The notes under the pieces are model-generated. The model was not told where the DNA came from. It saw only the letters and a list, made by a program, of their open reading frames with translations, and ran no database searches. A stretch of DNA of 64,000 nt from Antitrichia curtipendula (Eukaryota > Streptophyta > Bryopsida > Hypnales > Leucodontaceae), in NCBI GenBank assembly GCA_951230915.1, contig OX579638.1, positions 13,658,696-13,722,695 of the forward strand, read 5' to 3'. Each line of letters opens with the position of its first letter. Position 1 is the stretch's first letter. The position numbers and the translations under genes were made by a program. Positions 44,365 to 57,429 of the stretch are shown in pieces.

Positions 44365-45310
44365 TTAACCCCTGAAGTCCTAAAGTCCCTGCATGGGACT
44401 CTTGGGATTTCAAGTAGGCTTGTGTGGCTTCAATTTTTGACATGATTTTTTGCAACTTTATTTGGAAATAGGAAATCAGATTAGTTTTATGTAAATGTAA
44501 TAATTTTTTCAATTGATACCTGAGAGCAAAAGTTATGCCACCCAAAGTCCAAAAAACAGCTCAAAGGGCAACCCAAAAAAAATCACAAAAAAATGTATTA
44601 TTTTAGTTTTAATTTTTTTTATCAAAGATTATATTTTTTGTCTACATCTGAAGCTTTGATTCATTCTATTTGGACTAGTGATGAAAAAATTATGGACAAT
44701 CTTGTTTTTTGGGCAATCTAAGCATCTTCTTGAAAAAAATAACTTATAGAATTCATTTCTTAATGCAATTTTTATAATTTTTTAGAAAAATTTGTTGGAC
44801 ATGGATAAGTTTCCTTGCTAGAACAATCTCATCGTTGGAATTATTATGTTTCAACTCCATCTTTGAGCTAATAACAATTTAGTTTTTCCTTCAATCTTGA
44901 ACGTACTTCTATTTAATAAATTTTTAATGAGTGAAATTTAAGGGGGGGGGGGGAGGGGGGGGTGAATTTTTTTTCATAGATTTTCAACTCAATTCTTTGA
45001 CATAAAAAAATTAGAAAATCAAAATTAGTAGTGCAAAAAAAATTTAAGTTAAGAAGATTTAAAGTCAACGAATCTAGTTGAACAAGGTGTAAAAAACTTG
45101 TTTCTTAACTATTTAAATGCAAATATCTTGCAATCTACGCAATCAAAGTTTCTGATATTTCTTCCACGCATTCTTATACTAGTCTAGTGCAAGATCCTAC
45201 GGTTAGATATTCAAAGAAAATAATTTTAAAGGTCTTTTACTCTTTGTAATAGAAATGACAGTTTTGAGTGATTTCTGATGGAAAAAAGGCCTTAAGACTT
45301 AAGGGATTAA
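44365..45310 (+). mobile_element. TTAA-flanked element, 950-bp family, copy 3
   Basis: TTAA at 44365-44368 and 45307-45310, ends CCCCTGAAGTCCTAA and TTAAGACTTAAGGGA. Its right half matches copy 1 (phrases TTGCAATCTACG, TTTCTGA, GCAAGATCCTACGGTTAGAT, AGAAATGACAGTTTTG). It holds a G-rich run at about 44942-44962. Non-autonomous. Confidence 0.68.
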
Positions 45311-45367
45311 ACTTAGTTTAAGGCCCATGACATTCTCTGTAAATGAGAAGTCCACTTGATATCCTTT

Positions 45368-45681
45368 AAGGTAACAGGTTCTAAAATGGAGCAGGTTCTA
45401 AAACCAATCAGGCTCTATAAGTACATTTTGCACTTTCCAATGTACAAGCGGTGTGCATTTGAGGAGGTGGTCAACTTTAGAGCCTACAAAAATGCACTTT
45501 TCTGCTACTTCAGAATTCATAACTAAATCTACAAAGCTTCAAAAAATATGAAACAACTTGGGTTAGATGCCAATTTCTCTTGCCTTTCAAAGAAAAATTA
45601 CTAAAAAATATTTTAAGAAGCTTTACCTCCCCAAAATTCAGATTTAGCTCTTAAATGAGCAATTTATGGACCTCCTACCTT
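45368..45681. mobile_element. AAGGTAG-ended MITE family, copy 1
   Basis: Left end AAGGTAACAGGTTCTAAAA and right end, in complement, AAGGTAGGAGGTCCATAAA. It shares the internal phrase 'caaaaaatatgaaa.gactt.ggttagatgccaatt' with copies near 47.5 and 56.3 kb. It lies 57 bases beyond a TTAA element. Confidence 0.55.
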
Positions 45682-47216
45682 ATAACCTAAGTAGATAATG
45701 TTTACTTGATTTCTAAAAGCATTATTCTTTCACACCTCTGTAAGGAATCTTGCTATGAATTCTAGAAACCATAACACCTAAAATCTTACAACCATAGATA
45801 TTATCTATTTAGTTGATTTTATGATCTCTATTGCCACAAAGGTTTTCCAAATCTAATTGACAACGTATGAATGACTCTATCTTCTTTTTAGTTCCTCTTT
45901 AACAATTGGATTTCACTTGAATGGAAAAACAAAATAATCATTTAGTAATTTGGCTCATTTTACCTCTTAAGTGCCTCTTTAAGTAAAAAATGAAGCAATA
46001 GATTCAATAAATTTCTCCTATTTCCTAGTTTTGTATTTTGCATGTTACATTTTAAATCCTTCTATCCATTTGCTACAAACATAGAAAACAGAAACTATCT
46101 TGAGCAATTTTTTTGTGCAAAATCTATATGAGGTTACTAAACATAATTGCAAATAGTTTCTAAAACAATTGTCTTAGACAGGGTTTTATCTAAAATTTAT
46201 AGCCTCTATTCATGAAGCCTAAAGATCAATTTTGGAATTACCTACAATGGATCAATTTAAAAATTCTTAGTTTCTTCATGGAATATCTAAAGAATCCTTG
46301 GTCTTTTGACTCCCAACAAGACCCAATGAAATATGAAATAGTTCAATAATAAGAACCATGTTGAAATGCTTAGTTTGGGAAGTAAAATTGGGAAGTAACT
46401 TAATTATCTTGATAAGGACTTTGGTTGCTGCCATCTAAACTTGATAGTCAAGTTTAGGGGTTGCTCTTGGAACATTGAAACCTAAAGTAACCTTTTCAAG
46501 CAAGAATTTGCTCAAATTTTCTCAGTGGATAAAATCTAAAGTGATATTGCTCATTTTTTGGGTGAATGTATATATTTCCAAATGAATAGATGATCAAGTT
46601 CTCATCCATATTTTAACATGTTCCACGCATCCGGCATTAATTCCCGTGGATGTAAGTATTTCCTACACCATACTCCTAGCATTGCCTAAACTAAATGAGA
46701 TATAGGTCCCCGGTTGAAGCATTCTTGTCCAAGAGGATTCCACTTGTTGCTCCTCTCCAAACTTCTCGCACATGAAACATTTTCATCTCATGGTTGTGAG
46801 CTTCAATCTCGTACTGATGTAAGTTAAGGTTGAAGCACCATTGTCCAATCATATAAGCAGATGTTGAGCAATATGACGTAGATGAAATCCTTCCCGTATA
46901 GGAAGATAGGAAATATGGAAATGACAAATTTTTTACAATTTGATTCCAAAATTTGAAGTTACAGTGAATTTTGGGAGGCAAAAAAGTGTATTTCACTAGT
47001 AACCAATATTTAGAGTTCTCCAATTCCGATTATTCAAGAACTTCTTTCCTGCTCACTATTTCCAAACATGTGTTATAACCTTATCAGTCTTAACTTTGAA
47101 AAGGACACAAAAACACATTTGAAGCTTGAGTTCTAGCCTAAAGTTGGAAACAGTGCACCCTACTGGTTAGGTATTGGGCATGGTTGACAACTGCTGCTTC
47201 AACCTTACTCCCATTT
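45682..47216. other. Intergenic, no supported gene
   Basis: AT-rich. A 110-codon minus frame at 46691-47023 contains WCFNLNLHQYEIEAHNHEMK, which looks somewhat protein-like, but it stands alone without splice partners or a known family, so I leave it unassigned. Confidence 0.4.
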
Positions 47217-47625
47217 AAGGTAGTCTACTCTAAAAGCGTCCATCTTCTTCAAACCGCTCCTATAATAAGCTCTGGAATGGACATGAGGTGATCCTTAAAT
47301 GGACCTCTTTAGCCATTGAGTGGATTGAGGACAAAGAGTTATTTTATTGCAAGAGCCATTCAATCTCCTTGGTTTCCCCATATCTCTTTATAAGTTGCAA
47401 GGGAACAGATTTTGAAAGACCTATGGTCACAAATAGGTGCCTACAACAATTATAATCTTTGAAAATTCCTAACTTATTCTATAAATGTCCAAAAAATATG
47501 AAATGACTTGAGTTAGATGTCAATTCCACCATTCTTCCTATGAAAATTTACTAAAAATTGGTTTGAGGAGTTTAGCTTCTCCGAAATATGTGATCAGCTC
47601 TTTAATGGTCGCTTTAAGAGCAGTC
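47217..47625. mobile_element. AAGGTAG-ended MITE family, copy 2
   Basis: The left end, AAGGTAGTCTACTCTAAAAGCG, matches the 52.5-kb copy. The inside shares 'cttcttcaaaccgc', 'gatccttaaatggac' and the 'aaaaaatatgaaatgacttg' phrase. The right end shows TCGCTTTAAGAGCAG but then diverges, so it is eroded. Confidence 0.5.
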
Positions 47626-49636
47626 AATTCACAACTGCCATGAGGTGCATAACAGTACGGGTCAACCAGTCAATTTCAATTGAGTCAATCGTGAATTAGA
47701 GTTGAGACGAAGCCTCAGTCTGTTTTTATTTGCAAGCAACTGAGTGGCTGTATGATTGACACCCATTGCTCCATCAGTCACACACCAATGAAAGCCGGCC
47801 AGGGCGAATTGACCCGTTCATTGCACTGCAGTTTATCCCCTTGAGAAAACACTGGAATTTTTTATTTGCAATATTTGATCAAATTCGCAAAATTTCGAAT
47901 TCGTAATTGCAAATTTTTTAAGGCACAAGATTCATCTATGGAGGTGAAGAAATACAAAAAAAATGTGGCACAAATTAGAGGGCATTTTCTTACACTTATC
48001 CTTGGTTGGAGCATTGAGGGGGTCAAGTTCTCCCTACACCAATGAAAAGTTGTGGTACAAGTTCTTCATTTCAAACTCATAACTTAATTTATCAATGACA
48101 CATGGGGTCCTTTTGCATTCTTGAAAAGGGGATCCTTACAGTGAACAAATTTCGTTGAACGTAAATAGTTGTATTTTAGGTTCCCTCCCAAAGTGCAAGT
48201 GGCCATGCTTGTGCATTTTTTTTTTATTATCAAAATCAATGTTCTATGAAGATCAAAATTTCATGCAGAATACTTAATTAAAGTTGAAAAATATGGTTCA
48301 ACAAATGCTTAAAATAAGAATATTCCTTCAAAATCCTTATTTTCACCATGGCAAAAAATTGAAAAAATAATTCCTAAAATTTTGGCATCTTTTTTTATAA
48401 TTAATTTTTGCCAACCTTAATAGTTGAATATACTAGTGGGACAAATCAATGTTGTAAATCATAAATGCTTGTGTTTATAATTTGTAGTTGATTTAAGAGT
48501 TTTGAAAGAAGAAAAGAGTTGTGAATTTAGGATGATTTAATTATTAAATTAACTAAAATTAAATTAAATTAGTATACGTAACAATATATGAAGACATAAA
48601 AGTTGTTTATTGATGATTTGTACTTATTACTATCCATCTTGATTAAATTCCACATGAATCCTACAACACAAAAATATTAACCCAACTTTCTCCATGCAAT
48701 TAATGTTCTAAGTCATCTTCTTCATTGCTAGTGAAAGACTTACATAATAGACTAACATTTTAGACCCACAACTAGTCTAACTTATCATTATATGTCAAAT
48801 TAGTCTAGATGAGGGTCTTAACCTAGTTCAAAAATATTTTCTATTAATAAATTTAGAGTGAAGTTTCGAATTTGAACAATTTGAACGAGTTAAGGTCACT
48901 CGGTTGGTACACCCCAAATTGTAGCTTGCCTAAACTACCATCATCGCTCTATGCATGTACATTGAAGAAACTATTTTAGAACCTCTACCAAAAAAAACTT
49001 TGATTTGTAATCCCTGAGCACTCCAACGGTGGGATATTGTTTCAATCTCTAAATTTAAAGATTTCCTTGTTTGACTATTATAATCTTTTCAACAATACAG
49101 TCAAAGGACATGTCCCTTTCCCCTTCAACTCCAAGCTTGTCTCTCCACTAGGGTCGGACCACCCATTTCCAACCAAGGACCAATTCCCAACCGATAGTGC
49201 CCCTATTTCCAATCAAGGCTTGTAATGTGTTTTTTACTCTTTTTTAACTTTCGGACTAGTAAGATCATGACACATGTCCTAAGTATGCAAAAAATAACAA
49301 GAAAATAGATAGTAGGAAGCTAGTTCTTGAGTGATCGGAATTGGAAGACTCTAGTGATAGGGAATTGGTTCGGAACACTTTTTGGCTCCCCAAATTCACA
49401 GAAATTTCAGTTTTGCAAAAAAAATTCTGAAAATTTCACAATCTTAGTATTTTCTATCTTCCTACACGGGAAAAACCTCCATCACATTCAATTGCTCACC
49501 ATCTGCGCCATAGGAGCTTAAGTGATTAGGTATAGGTGATCCTACCCTACTAATTGGTACGATCAATTTATGTGAATCTCTTGTTAGGTGATAGTTTGAC
49601 TTGAATGAGTTCACAAGGGTCTGAATGGATTCTAGT
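47626..49636. other. Intergenic; includes a dispersed repeat copy
   Basis: No gene. 49145-49420 matches 2500-2686 plus 3419-3540 and lacks the element inserted there, so it serves as an uninterrupted copy of that repeat. Confidence 0.45.
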
Positions 49637-49638
49637 AA

Positions 49639-50005
49639 GAGCATCCCCACGCGTCTGGCAAAATGCCAGCCAATTTGCCAGCCAGTCAATCCAATTTGCA
49701 AGCCGGGGATGATGGGTCGCCCCACCCATAGCCTCTTAAGAGGCCATCACCACCCAATCGGCTACGTCCACATTCACGGATCAAGTCCTTGTTTGTTGGG
49801 AAAGTGCAAAAGGTGCTTGTCTCATGTGGTTTGCAAGCCGGTTTGCAAGCCACCCCTTGGCTTGCAAAAGAGCCCGTTTTTGCAAGTCATGGGCGACTTT
49901 TGGCTTGGCCTCTTAACAAGTTCATCCATTATGCAAGACGGGTGGGGCATTTTTGCAAGCCGGTGGCAACTAGTCATCCGTTTTACAAGACGGGTGGGCA
50001 TGCTC
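49639..50005. mobile_element. Harbinger-like MITE (TAA target site)
   Basis: GAGCATCCCCACGCGTC at the left and GACGGGTGGGCATGCTC at the right are inverted ends, flanked by TAA at 49636-49638 and 50006-50008. The 3-bp TWA site and the GAGCAT-type ends fit PIF/Harbinger-related MITEs. It is 367 bp, with internal direct and inverted copies of TTGCAAGCCGG and GCAAGACGGGTGG. Confidence 0.72.
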
Positions 50006-50008
50006 TAA

Positions 50009-50630
50009 ACACACACTGGGCACTTAGGGGTTAATAACTTTTGCATACTCTGTCCAAATGCCACGCTCTTTGATGCGTTGGAACCTCCTTTCCCTTGTTG
50101 CCAACAAGAAAACAAAAAAATCTGACCAGTCCAACTAGCCACAGCATCAAAAAGGTGGCAGTTTTGGAGGTACCCAACTGCCCACCTTCTTCTGCGCTTC
50201 TTCCTTGTTACATCGCCCTCCATGTCAACTGAAGTTCGTCTGTAACTTTTAGTCCAGAAACTAAAGAGCTTACCTGTATCCATTCCAAGGGTAGACTTAG
50301 ACTTGATGCATGAGAGCAGAAGCCCCTTCACGGAGGATGGCTTTTGCAGAAACCACGCAGGGCACACACCCATGTCCTTTTGGGCCAGACCCCCCTTTCT
50401 CCTTCTCCTTGGCCCTTTAGGGATTGGAAAGTGCAGCACAGAGTGCCAAGTGGACTCAAATTGCACTAAAATATGTGGTTTCAAACGGGATCTCTCCTTG
50501 GCTTTCCCCAAGGATAACGGAGATAGAGCTGGGAGCACCACAGAGTTTGAAGTTATCTCTCATCATCCCCCTCACATCCTCCATTCACTTCCGAAGCATG
50601 TGAGCCACAATCATAAGGCATATTAAGCTT
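50009..50630. other. Intergenic, one long unassigned frame
   Basis: A minus frame of 178 codons covers 50005-50541, with basic (RRRRKGG, KKRRRRW) and Trp/Cys-containing segments. Its start lies in ordinary DNA and its end in the Harbinger-like MITE. I see no family, so it may be chance or a gene fragment. Confidence 0.35.
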
Positions 50631-50639
50631 AGCACAACG

Positions 50640-50890
50640 GGATCTCGATAAATTGGTTGCACGAGATATTTCAGGAGGGGTGGGGTGGGGTAAAACCTGC
50701 CCCTGTTTTTTTTGGTTTTTTTTAAAGTAGAAGGGGACCTCCTAGAGTAAATTGGGGCCGCAGGCCCCAAATTTGCCAAAAAAAATTAAAAAAAAAAGCC
50801 TCCGGACCCCTAAAATGAGAAAGCCAGAAATTTGAGAAGGCAAAGGGCCCACCTCCTGAATTATCTCGTGCAACCAAAATATTGAGATCC
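50640..50890. mobile_element. Mutator-like MITE with 9-bp duplication
   Basis: AGCACAACG is duplicated at 50631-50639 and 50891-50899. The ends are inverted repeats of about 35 bases, GGATCTCGATA... and ...TATTGAGATCC, including GGTTGCACGAGATA and CAGGAGG. It is 251 bp and non-coding. A 9-bp target duplication is the hallmark of Mutator-like elements. Confidence 0.85.
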
Positions 50891-50899
50891 AGCACAACG

Positions 50900-52518
50900 C
50901 CACTCCAAACTTTCAACACTGTAGAAAAAGACTTTTTTTTAATTTACATGGAATTAGAACTTGGAAGTATATCCAAAGGATATGACATGGTAAGTTTGCA
51001 ACAACAAGGTGGTGAAACCGACATTTGGGATATTTTTGGAGTTGTACCAACTATTTTTCTTTTAATTCCCATATTGAAACATTTTTTCAAGTGTCTAGAT
51101 TTTATTTATTTTTTTCTATTTTTTTTTTTTCCATTTTCCATTTAAAAAATTATAGATTTCTTCAACGTTTTTATTATGTCTCCCAATTGTAACCAGTTTG
51201 TTTTTTCCAATTCCTTTGGCTAAAAATGAACTAACTGACAATTCTCCCTAAACATTGGGTGAAACAATTGTTATTCAAAGTGCCTCGTAACATTCAATAA
51301 CACTCAATCATTGGCAATATATCATGTGGCACTTGCGAAAATAAAATTAGGCATTATCAGTTTGATTTACTTATGGTCAAAATCAACTTTCACTTAGTGA
51401 GTGTATTATAGAGAAGCAACAATTAACTTACATAACATTAAGTAGCCTTCAGAAAGGTTGCCTTTCCCTCTGGAGACTTCATCCACAAAAAACATCCGCA
51501 TGAGGATTAAAATAAGCTTCAACACTGGGTACGATGATTGTGGCAGTAGATTTATAGTGTACAATATTCTTTTTGTTAAATCTTGGACCAACAAAACAAG
51601 TACACAAAGAAATGTTATGATGATTTGCCAAAAATCTTGAGAGCCCTTTGAATCAAAAACCAATGTCATTTAACCCTGTGCCATCAAAAAAATCTTGATG
51701 GCCAATGAAGGAATTGTTCGGAAGACATTTGTGGGAATGAAGGTTGGAGATGTCATTTTTATATTGAAAACAATTGTTCACCATGAATTCTCAAGGGTAT
51801 GGGATAATTTGAAAATGAGAGTTTGACTACTCATTGTCAAAATGTCAAAATTATGTTTGATGTAGAATTTCAGACCTCATTTAGTCATAGTAGAATAACA
51901 TTTTTTTTTAAAGTTGAACTAAAACAAGTTGGTAAAAGTATTTGAATTTCATCTCTAAAAGTTTGTTTCATATTACAAGATTCCAGTCAAAAATTATGGA
52001 CAAATTTCAAGGAGGGATTGGAAGGGACATTTTCTTTAACATTTTCAAACATCATCTCTGAATTTTGTCCATAAATTTTTATTGGAGGCTTGAAATATCA
52101 AAAAAATAAAATGAAAAAATGAAATTGAACTTGGTTTCCCAAATTTGTTGTCCAAAGTTTTTCAAAAAAAATTATTCTACTATGTCTAAATGAGGTTTGA
52201 AATTCTACTTTGAACACAATTCATGTTTTAATTTGACTTAACTATGAGCGGTTGAGCTCCTACTCATTTTAATTTATGTATCCCATATTATTTGTCTTAC
52301 CTCCTATCCCCCTATATGAATATAAAGAGTTGCCTTCTCATTCTGAAAACACAAATTGTAAATGGCACCCAAAATATAGTGAGGCAATTGAAAACACTGA
52401 GTTGAATGCTATTTTCTTAAAAATTTATTCAATTTTTTTAATTTTGTTACTAACCCAATTGAATGCATTCTTTTTTACTAACTCATTTTGTTACTAAGCT
52501 TAACTACAACTCTAGCCC
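50900..52518. other. AT-rich intergenic, no gene seen
   Basis: No supported frame. Imperfect inverted segments near 51.85-51.99 and 52.05-52.23 kb share phrases about 'tttgaaattc' and 'tactatg.ctaaatgaggt', suggesting another old foldback element whose ends I could not set. Confidence 0.4.
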
Positions 52519-52936
52519 AGGTAAGGTAGTATGCTCTAAAAGCGCCCATTTTCTTCAAACCGCCCCTATTTTTAGGTGGAGAATGGAAATCAAGTGATCT
52601 TTAAATGGACCACTATAGCAATTGAATGCGTTGAGGAAAATTGTTTTTCTATTGCAAGAGCCAATCATTGTCTTAAATTTCTGCACATCTCTTTATAAGT
52701 TACAAGTGGACGGATTTTGGGAGACCTATGGTCACAAATAGGTGCCTATGCCCCCAATCTTTGAAAATTTATAAGTAATTCAAAAATACTTGGAAAAATA
52801 CAATACCACTTGTGCTAGGTTCCACATCTATTTTTACTCTCTAAAAAGTGATCTAATTATATCTATGTCCATGGAAGCCTACAAAAAAGACAAACCAATA
52901 CTTAAATGATCGCTTGTAGAGCATACTACCTTACCT
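52519..52936. mobile_element. AAGGTAG-ended MITE family, copy 3
   Basis: The best-preserved copy: AGGTAAGGTAGTATGCTCTA at the left and its exact complement at the right, followed inward by AAAGCG and CGCTTG. 418 bp. It has 'cttcttcaaaccgcccc' and 'gatctttaaatggacca' inside, as in copy 2. No coding frame. Superfamily unclear; no clear target duplication. Confidence 0.78.
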
Positions 52937-55900
52937 TGGTGAGAGAGCTTCAATTTTCTGACAATTTGCGACACGTGGATTATTAGTTACTAATGGATGT
53001 AGAATATTCCACATCATTTTGTCCAAGGGAAGGCATGCCTTTTCATTGCTACTGAATGTTATGTAGTTTCAAACGAGTTGGTTCATTTTTCCATATAATT
53101 TGTTCAAAATGACAACTTTAGAAAAATTATCAATTTGTACTTCAAAAATTTACTTCTAAGTAAAAATGAACAAGTAATTGAAGCATATTAGTGAACTATT
53201 AGTAATAGTTATAAATATGTGTCAACAAAATTAATTTTGAAAATTGTTGGATGATTGGCTAAATTTATGTGATGGTGGATGTGTCAACCAAACTAACTAG
53301 TTGGGGTGGGTTCAAAATGAATGAAAATGCTTTTAAGATGTCCAAGTAAGCATCATGTCATCTAAGTAAAGAAAATGAAACATCAAAAATCAACAAACAT
53401 AGTTCCATCCTTTATTTTTTCTCTCTATCTTCCTATTGTACTTGTCAAACTACTTGCTCTTCAACCCCAATTAAGTGAAGGAGAAATATAATGTCCTTTT
53501 CTCTTTATCACTTGTCATTTTAGGATCTACAAAAATGTTGCAAAAGATGGAGTGGACAATAAGCAATGCAATCATTGATTAGGAAAATAGTCTACTAACA
53601 TATTAATAAAAATTAATGTATTAGTAATTCTAAGCTGCAATTAATACATACTTATTCCAACACTGAGATTGTTCTAAGAAGAAAACTAAATTATGTAATT
53701 TTTTTTTTTTTTAAATTGTGAAAATTGAGTTTAAAAATGAATTGTATAAGTTTATTTTTTTTGACAAAAATGCTCCAATTGCCTAAAAAAACAAGACTCT
53801 CTACAACTTTCTCATCATGAGTCCAAATTAAATGAATGAAAGCTTTCTATGTAGAGAAAAGTACTTTCTATGAGAAACTAAAAACTAAAAATTAATTTTG
53901 GATTTCTGTGATTTCTTTTGTGATGTCCTTGCCATTGTTTTTTGAGCTTAGGGTGGCATAACTTTTGCTCCTAGGCACCAATTGAAATAAACATTACATT
54001 CCCCTAAAGCTAGTGTAATTTACCATCTTCAAAAAAACCCTTCAAAATACCACGTAAAAAATAGAGATCAATAGAACCTACCTAAGGAGAGACTTGGAAC
54101 TTTAGAGGGTATCATCTACATACTTGACCTGAAAGACAAGATCTAAAAGAAAACAAGTAGCTACCTATAAGATCGATATGAGAGCACTATGTACACTATG
54201 ACATCTCTCCCTCTACAATACATAAAACTATCTTGCTTTTTAGGTAAGGTAACTATTCAAACTTCATGGTAACTTGTCGTTGATGCAAAGCCTCCTCTTC
54301 TTTGGTCTAAAGCCAATAAGTCAACTATAATTCAAATTGATGTTGAAATGCTTGGAGCTTTCCAATGCTGAATATATTTATGTCTTTGACACAAAAGTTG
54401 GTTTGAACTTGTAACCAATGTCTAAAGTGTTCTATAATAGCTCATTCAAAGACTAATTTCTACTTACTTTGGCATTCAAACCCAAAGACATGTATCATAA
54501 CACCATTGAATTGGAAACTAACAACTGATGGTTAAAAATTAGTTCTAGTCTTTGATGAATTTTCGGTATCCAATAGATTTTCGATAGGATCCTAGTTGGT
54601 AATGGGTGACTTTACCTTACTATTGTTTTGAAGAACCTTTCTATCACTTTTTTCAAATCTTATTCTCTACAAAATAAGCATAGTCTCCAATGACATATTT
54701 TTCTCTCCTTGAATATTGTATTCTATCTACATAGTTTTGGAAAAACAAAGATTGATGAAAAACAACTTTTTTCTGTTCAAGAGCACAAACAAAAATCATT
54801 CATTGGACACTTAATGTCAATAGTGTTGTTATTGGATTAAAGGTCTATAACATGAAGCATTTAGTTTATAAAATGCTAAAGTAGTTGTATTAGTACATGA
54901 TAATATAACAATTTGAATTTAGTTAAGAACTAAAATAAGTATTTTTAACATGTATCACCTAAACTTACAATCCATTATTTATGTGCATTACATAATTGTA
55001 GATCCACTTATAGTGATTTTTGTGCTAAGGTAGCTCACCTATTCTTGATCATGCCCCATTTTGGTAGTGTAAGGTGCTCTATTTTTGTGCATATAGAAAC
55101 AATTAAATAATTAGTTGTGGCACACATTTGCTGCATTATAATTGGCTACAAGATTCTTGATTTTTCAACTAGCCCTTGGTTGGAAACATGATGACCAATA
55201 TGAATACTATGAGACAAATAGAATCCTTACTCAGAAAATTCATGTTAATTTTGTTTTGAAAAATAAAATTGTGAAAATTTATGGGATCCTTCTAGAATCT
55301 ATTTTTATCCACAGAGAAGTTTTTCCACTCAACATATTTGCACTCAAAATATGCTCAATTGCTTAAGTGATTGGAAATGGGTTAGTTACCTATAAATACA
55401 ACATTTAGCAACTTCAAGGATTGAGTCCCTTCACCTCCCACAATTGAGGATGCTTTTTACAATAAAAAATTACAATATCTTCATAAAAATGTTGAAAAGT
55501 TTTTTTTAAGGAGATATTGAAGATAATCAAATATAAAAAAGCTCATTACTTTTTACAAGAAATGGCATAATTAACTAAGAGTTTTTGAAAAATCTACACA
55601 TTTTTTAGAATCATGTGCATATATGACTATCTAGAGATATCATTCAAGTACCCCATTAGTCTTAATTTTACATACAACACTATTTATTGTTACAATCAAC
55701 TCACACTAAGAATCTCAACTTGAAAAGTCGTAAGCCCCTTGATTTTCCAAAATCAACTAATAATTTTGCAATATACCCCTGTGATTCTCTTCATTTCTTT
55801 TTGAAAGCATAAGTGGTAATTTTCTTGCATTTGATCATATCAACCAACCCTTTTTTTTTGCACCATAGGATCATCCTATACCATTTCAATATAAAACTCT

Positions 55901-56113
55901 ATTTTTTTGTCAAATAAAAGTACTCTTGTTTCTGCCAAAGTTTTCCCACTTTTTCTTTAAATATGGATGAAGTTATCAATTTTGAAAGGAAAAATTCTTC
56001 AATATGCTTGCAAATTTTTGTTTTTTTTCCTTAAAAAATGAATGAATGTAGAAATATAATACTTCACCTCATTATATGTAATCAACACCTAAGGCTAAAA
56101 AGAAAAAAGGGCA
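52937..56113. other. AT-rich intergenic, no gene seen
   Basis: Only short AT-biased frames, for example 55142-55366. Repeats akin to those elsewhere are likely, but I recognised no ends. Confidence 0.5.
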
Positions 56114-56411
56114 AAGGTAGGAGGTTCTTAAAGTGATTGGGCTTTAAAAGCATTTGTTAATTCAAAAGACACAGTTTGCTTTCTTCAATGCACCATCAAT
56201 ATATAAGTATACATTTTAGGAAAGTAGATGCTTTTAGTGACCATGCATTTCAAGTTCAAAAATTTGTAACTAATTCTATAAAGGTTCAAAAAATATGAAA
56301 TGACTTGAGTTAGATGCCAATTCCATTATTCTTTTAGTGAAAACTTTGATTGATAAATATTTCAAGATGTTTAACTTCTCCAAAATGGTCGCTTTATGTA
56401 CCACCTACCTT
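56114..56411. mobile_element. AAGGTAG-ended MITE family, copy 4
   Basis: Left end AAGGTAGGAGGTTCTTAAAG; right end, in complement, AAGGTAGGTGGTACATAAAG. Contains the shared 'caaaaaatatgaaatgacttg' phrase. Its right tip overlaps the TTAA of the next element by two bases. Confidence 0.65.
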
Positions 56412-56639
56412 AACCCATAAATGACGTTGAGGACATTTTTAGGCTGATGAATGATAAAGAATTTCTCTATGCAGGACATAAGTGCAACTATTAATCCTCC
56501 AAATTTTGTATGGAAAGGAAAAGTCTTCTACAATATGTTGACTTCCAGTGAGTGCTTTTGCATTTTTTTTAAGCCAACAATGTACACAATTCCAAAACAA
56601 ATGATTTCCACTATGACCGGCTTGTCCTTTAAGGGTTAA
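56410..56639. mobile_element. Short TTAA-flanked MITE, copy 1
   Basis: 230 bp from TTAA (56410-56413) to TTAA (56636-56639). Inner ends are CCCATAAATGACG and CCTTTAAGGG. It is nearly the same as 63163-63398 along its length, for example 'gtgcaactatt.atcct.ccaattttgt' and 'ttttttaagccaacaat'. The ends resemble the 950-bp family. Confidence 0.82.
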
Positions 56640-57398
56640 TCCGTAAGCGCTCTGGCATCCAATTTTTGAATGATGAACAAATTAAAAACTCTTGGTTCTT
56701 TCTCATTCTACTTGGATGAAAATCATCTTAATTTGTGGAGATACTTTATCAAGTTCTTGTCCTATTTAAAGGTTGATTTGGTGTTACTAGAGTACATGTT
56801 TTTTTTAAATTATAAATGTAGAAGAATGTCAAATGGTTGACTAAGCCCAAATTGCATCAACTCTAGCTCAAAATTAAATTTGCAAATATGAAAGACATAG
56901 ATTTTAAGAACACAAAAATTTCAAAAAATCACCATGTCAAGAGAACCTCATTACAAATGCATTTAAACAAATTCCACACAAAAAATGATATTATTTTGCT
57001 AGTAATCGAATGTAGAAGGAATTCTGAAATTTTTCTTTCAAAATTTATTAACGAATTGGTATGTTACAGAGCTCCATATAATCACGTGCAGTTTCGCCGC
57101 CTGACAACAAACAGACCATACTACCCTTCTGCAGAATATCTCATTAGAACAATACCCAATCTACGGACTCCCAGATCAACCCCAAATCAACGACACCTCC
57201 CAATCCACCAACCACGCCTCCAAACATGTACCCTCCAAGTACATATCAACCTCTCAGTTCAACCAGGAAGTCTTCCCCCCACCTAGATTTCCGAAGCTTG
57301 GCTGGCTGCAGAGACAACCAAGGGCAGTCCTTCGTGCCGGCCCCAGTCTCCTGCAGCACGCGGTTGAAGCCTTGTTGATTTCGCATCACCGCGATCCT
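56640..57398. other. Upstream flank of the pyrophosphatase gene
   Basis: AT-rich until about 57.05 kb, then more balanced and C-rich toward the promoter. The plus frame 56888-57286 is isolated and not supported. Confidence 0.4.
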
Positions 57399-57404
57399 TA
57401 TAAG
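57399..57404 (+). promoter_or_regulatory. Candidate TATA box of the pyrophosphatase gene
   Basis: TATAAG is followed by a CT-rich stretch (57406-57430) suited to transcription start, and sits about 170 bases before the probable 5'UTR donor. Confidence 0.45.
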
Positions 57405-57429
57405 TCTCCTCTCTGCCACTGCCACTTAT

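Noticed and set aside
46691..47023. 110-codon minus ORF
   Set aside because: Partly protein-like but isolated, with no splice sites or family.
50005..50541. 178-codon minus ORF with basic clusters
   Set aside because: Its end lies in a Harbinger-like MITE and no domain is recognisable; kept only as an unassigned frame.
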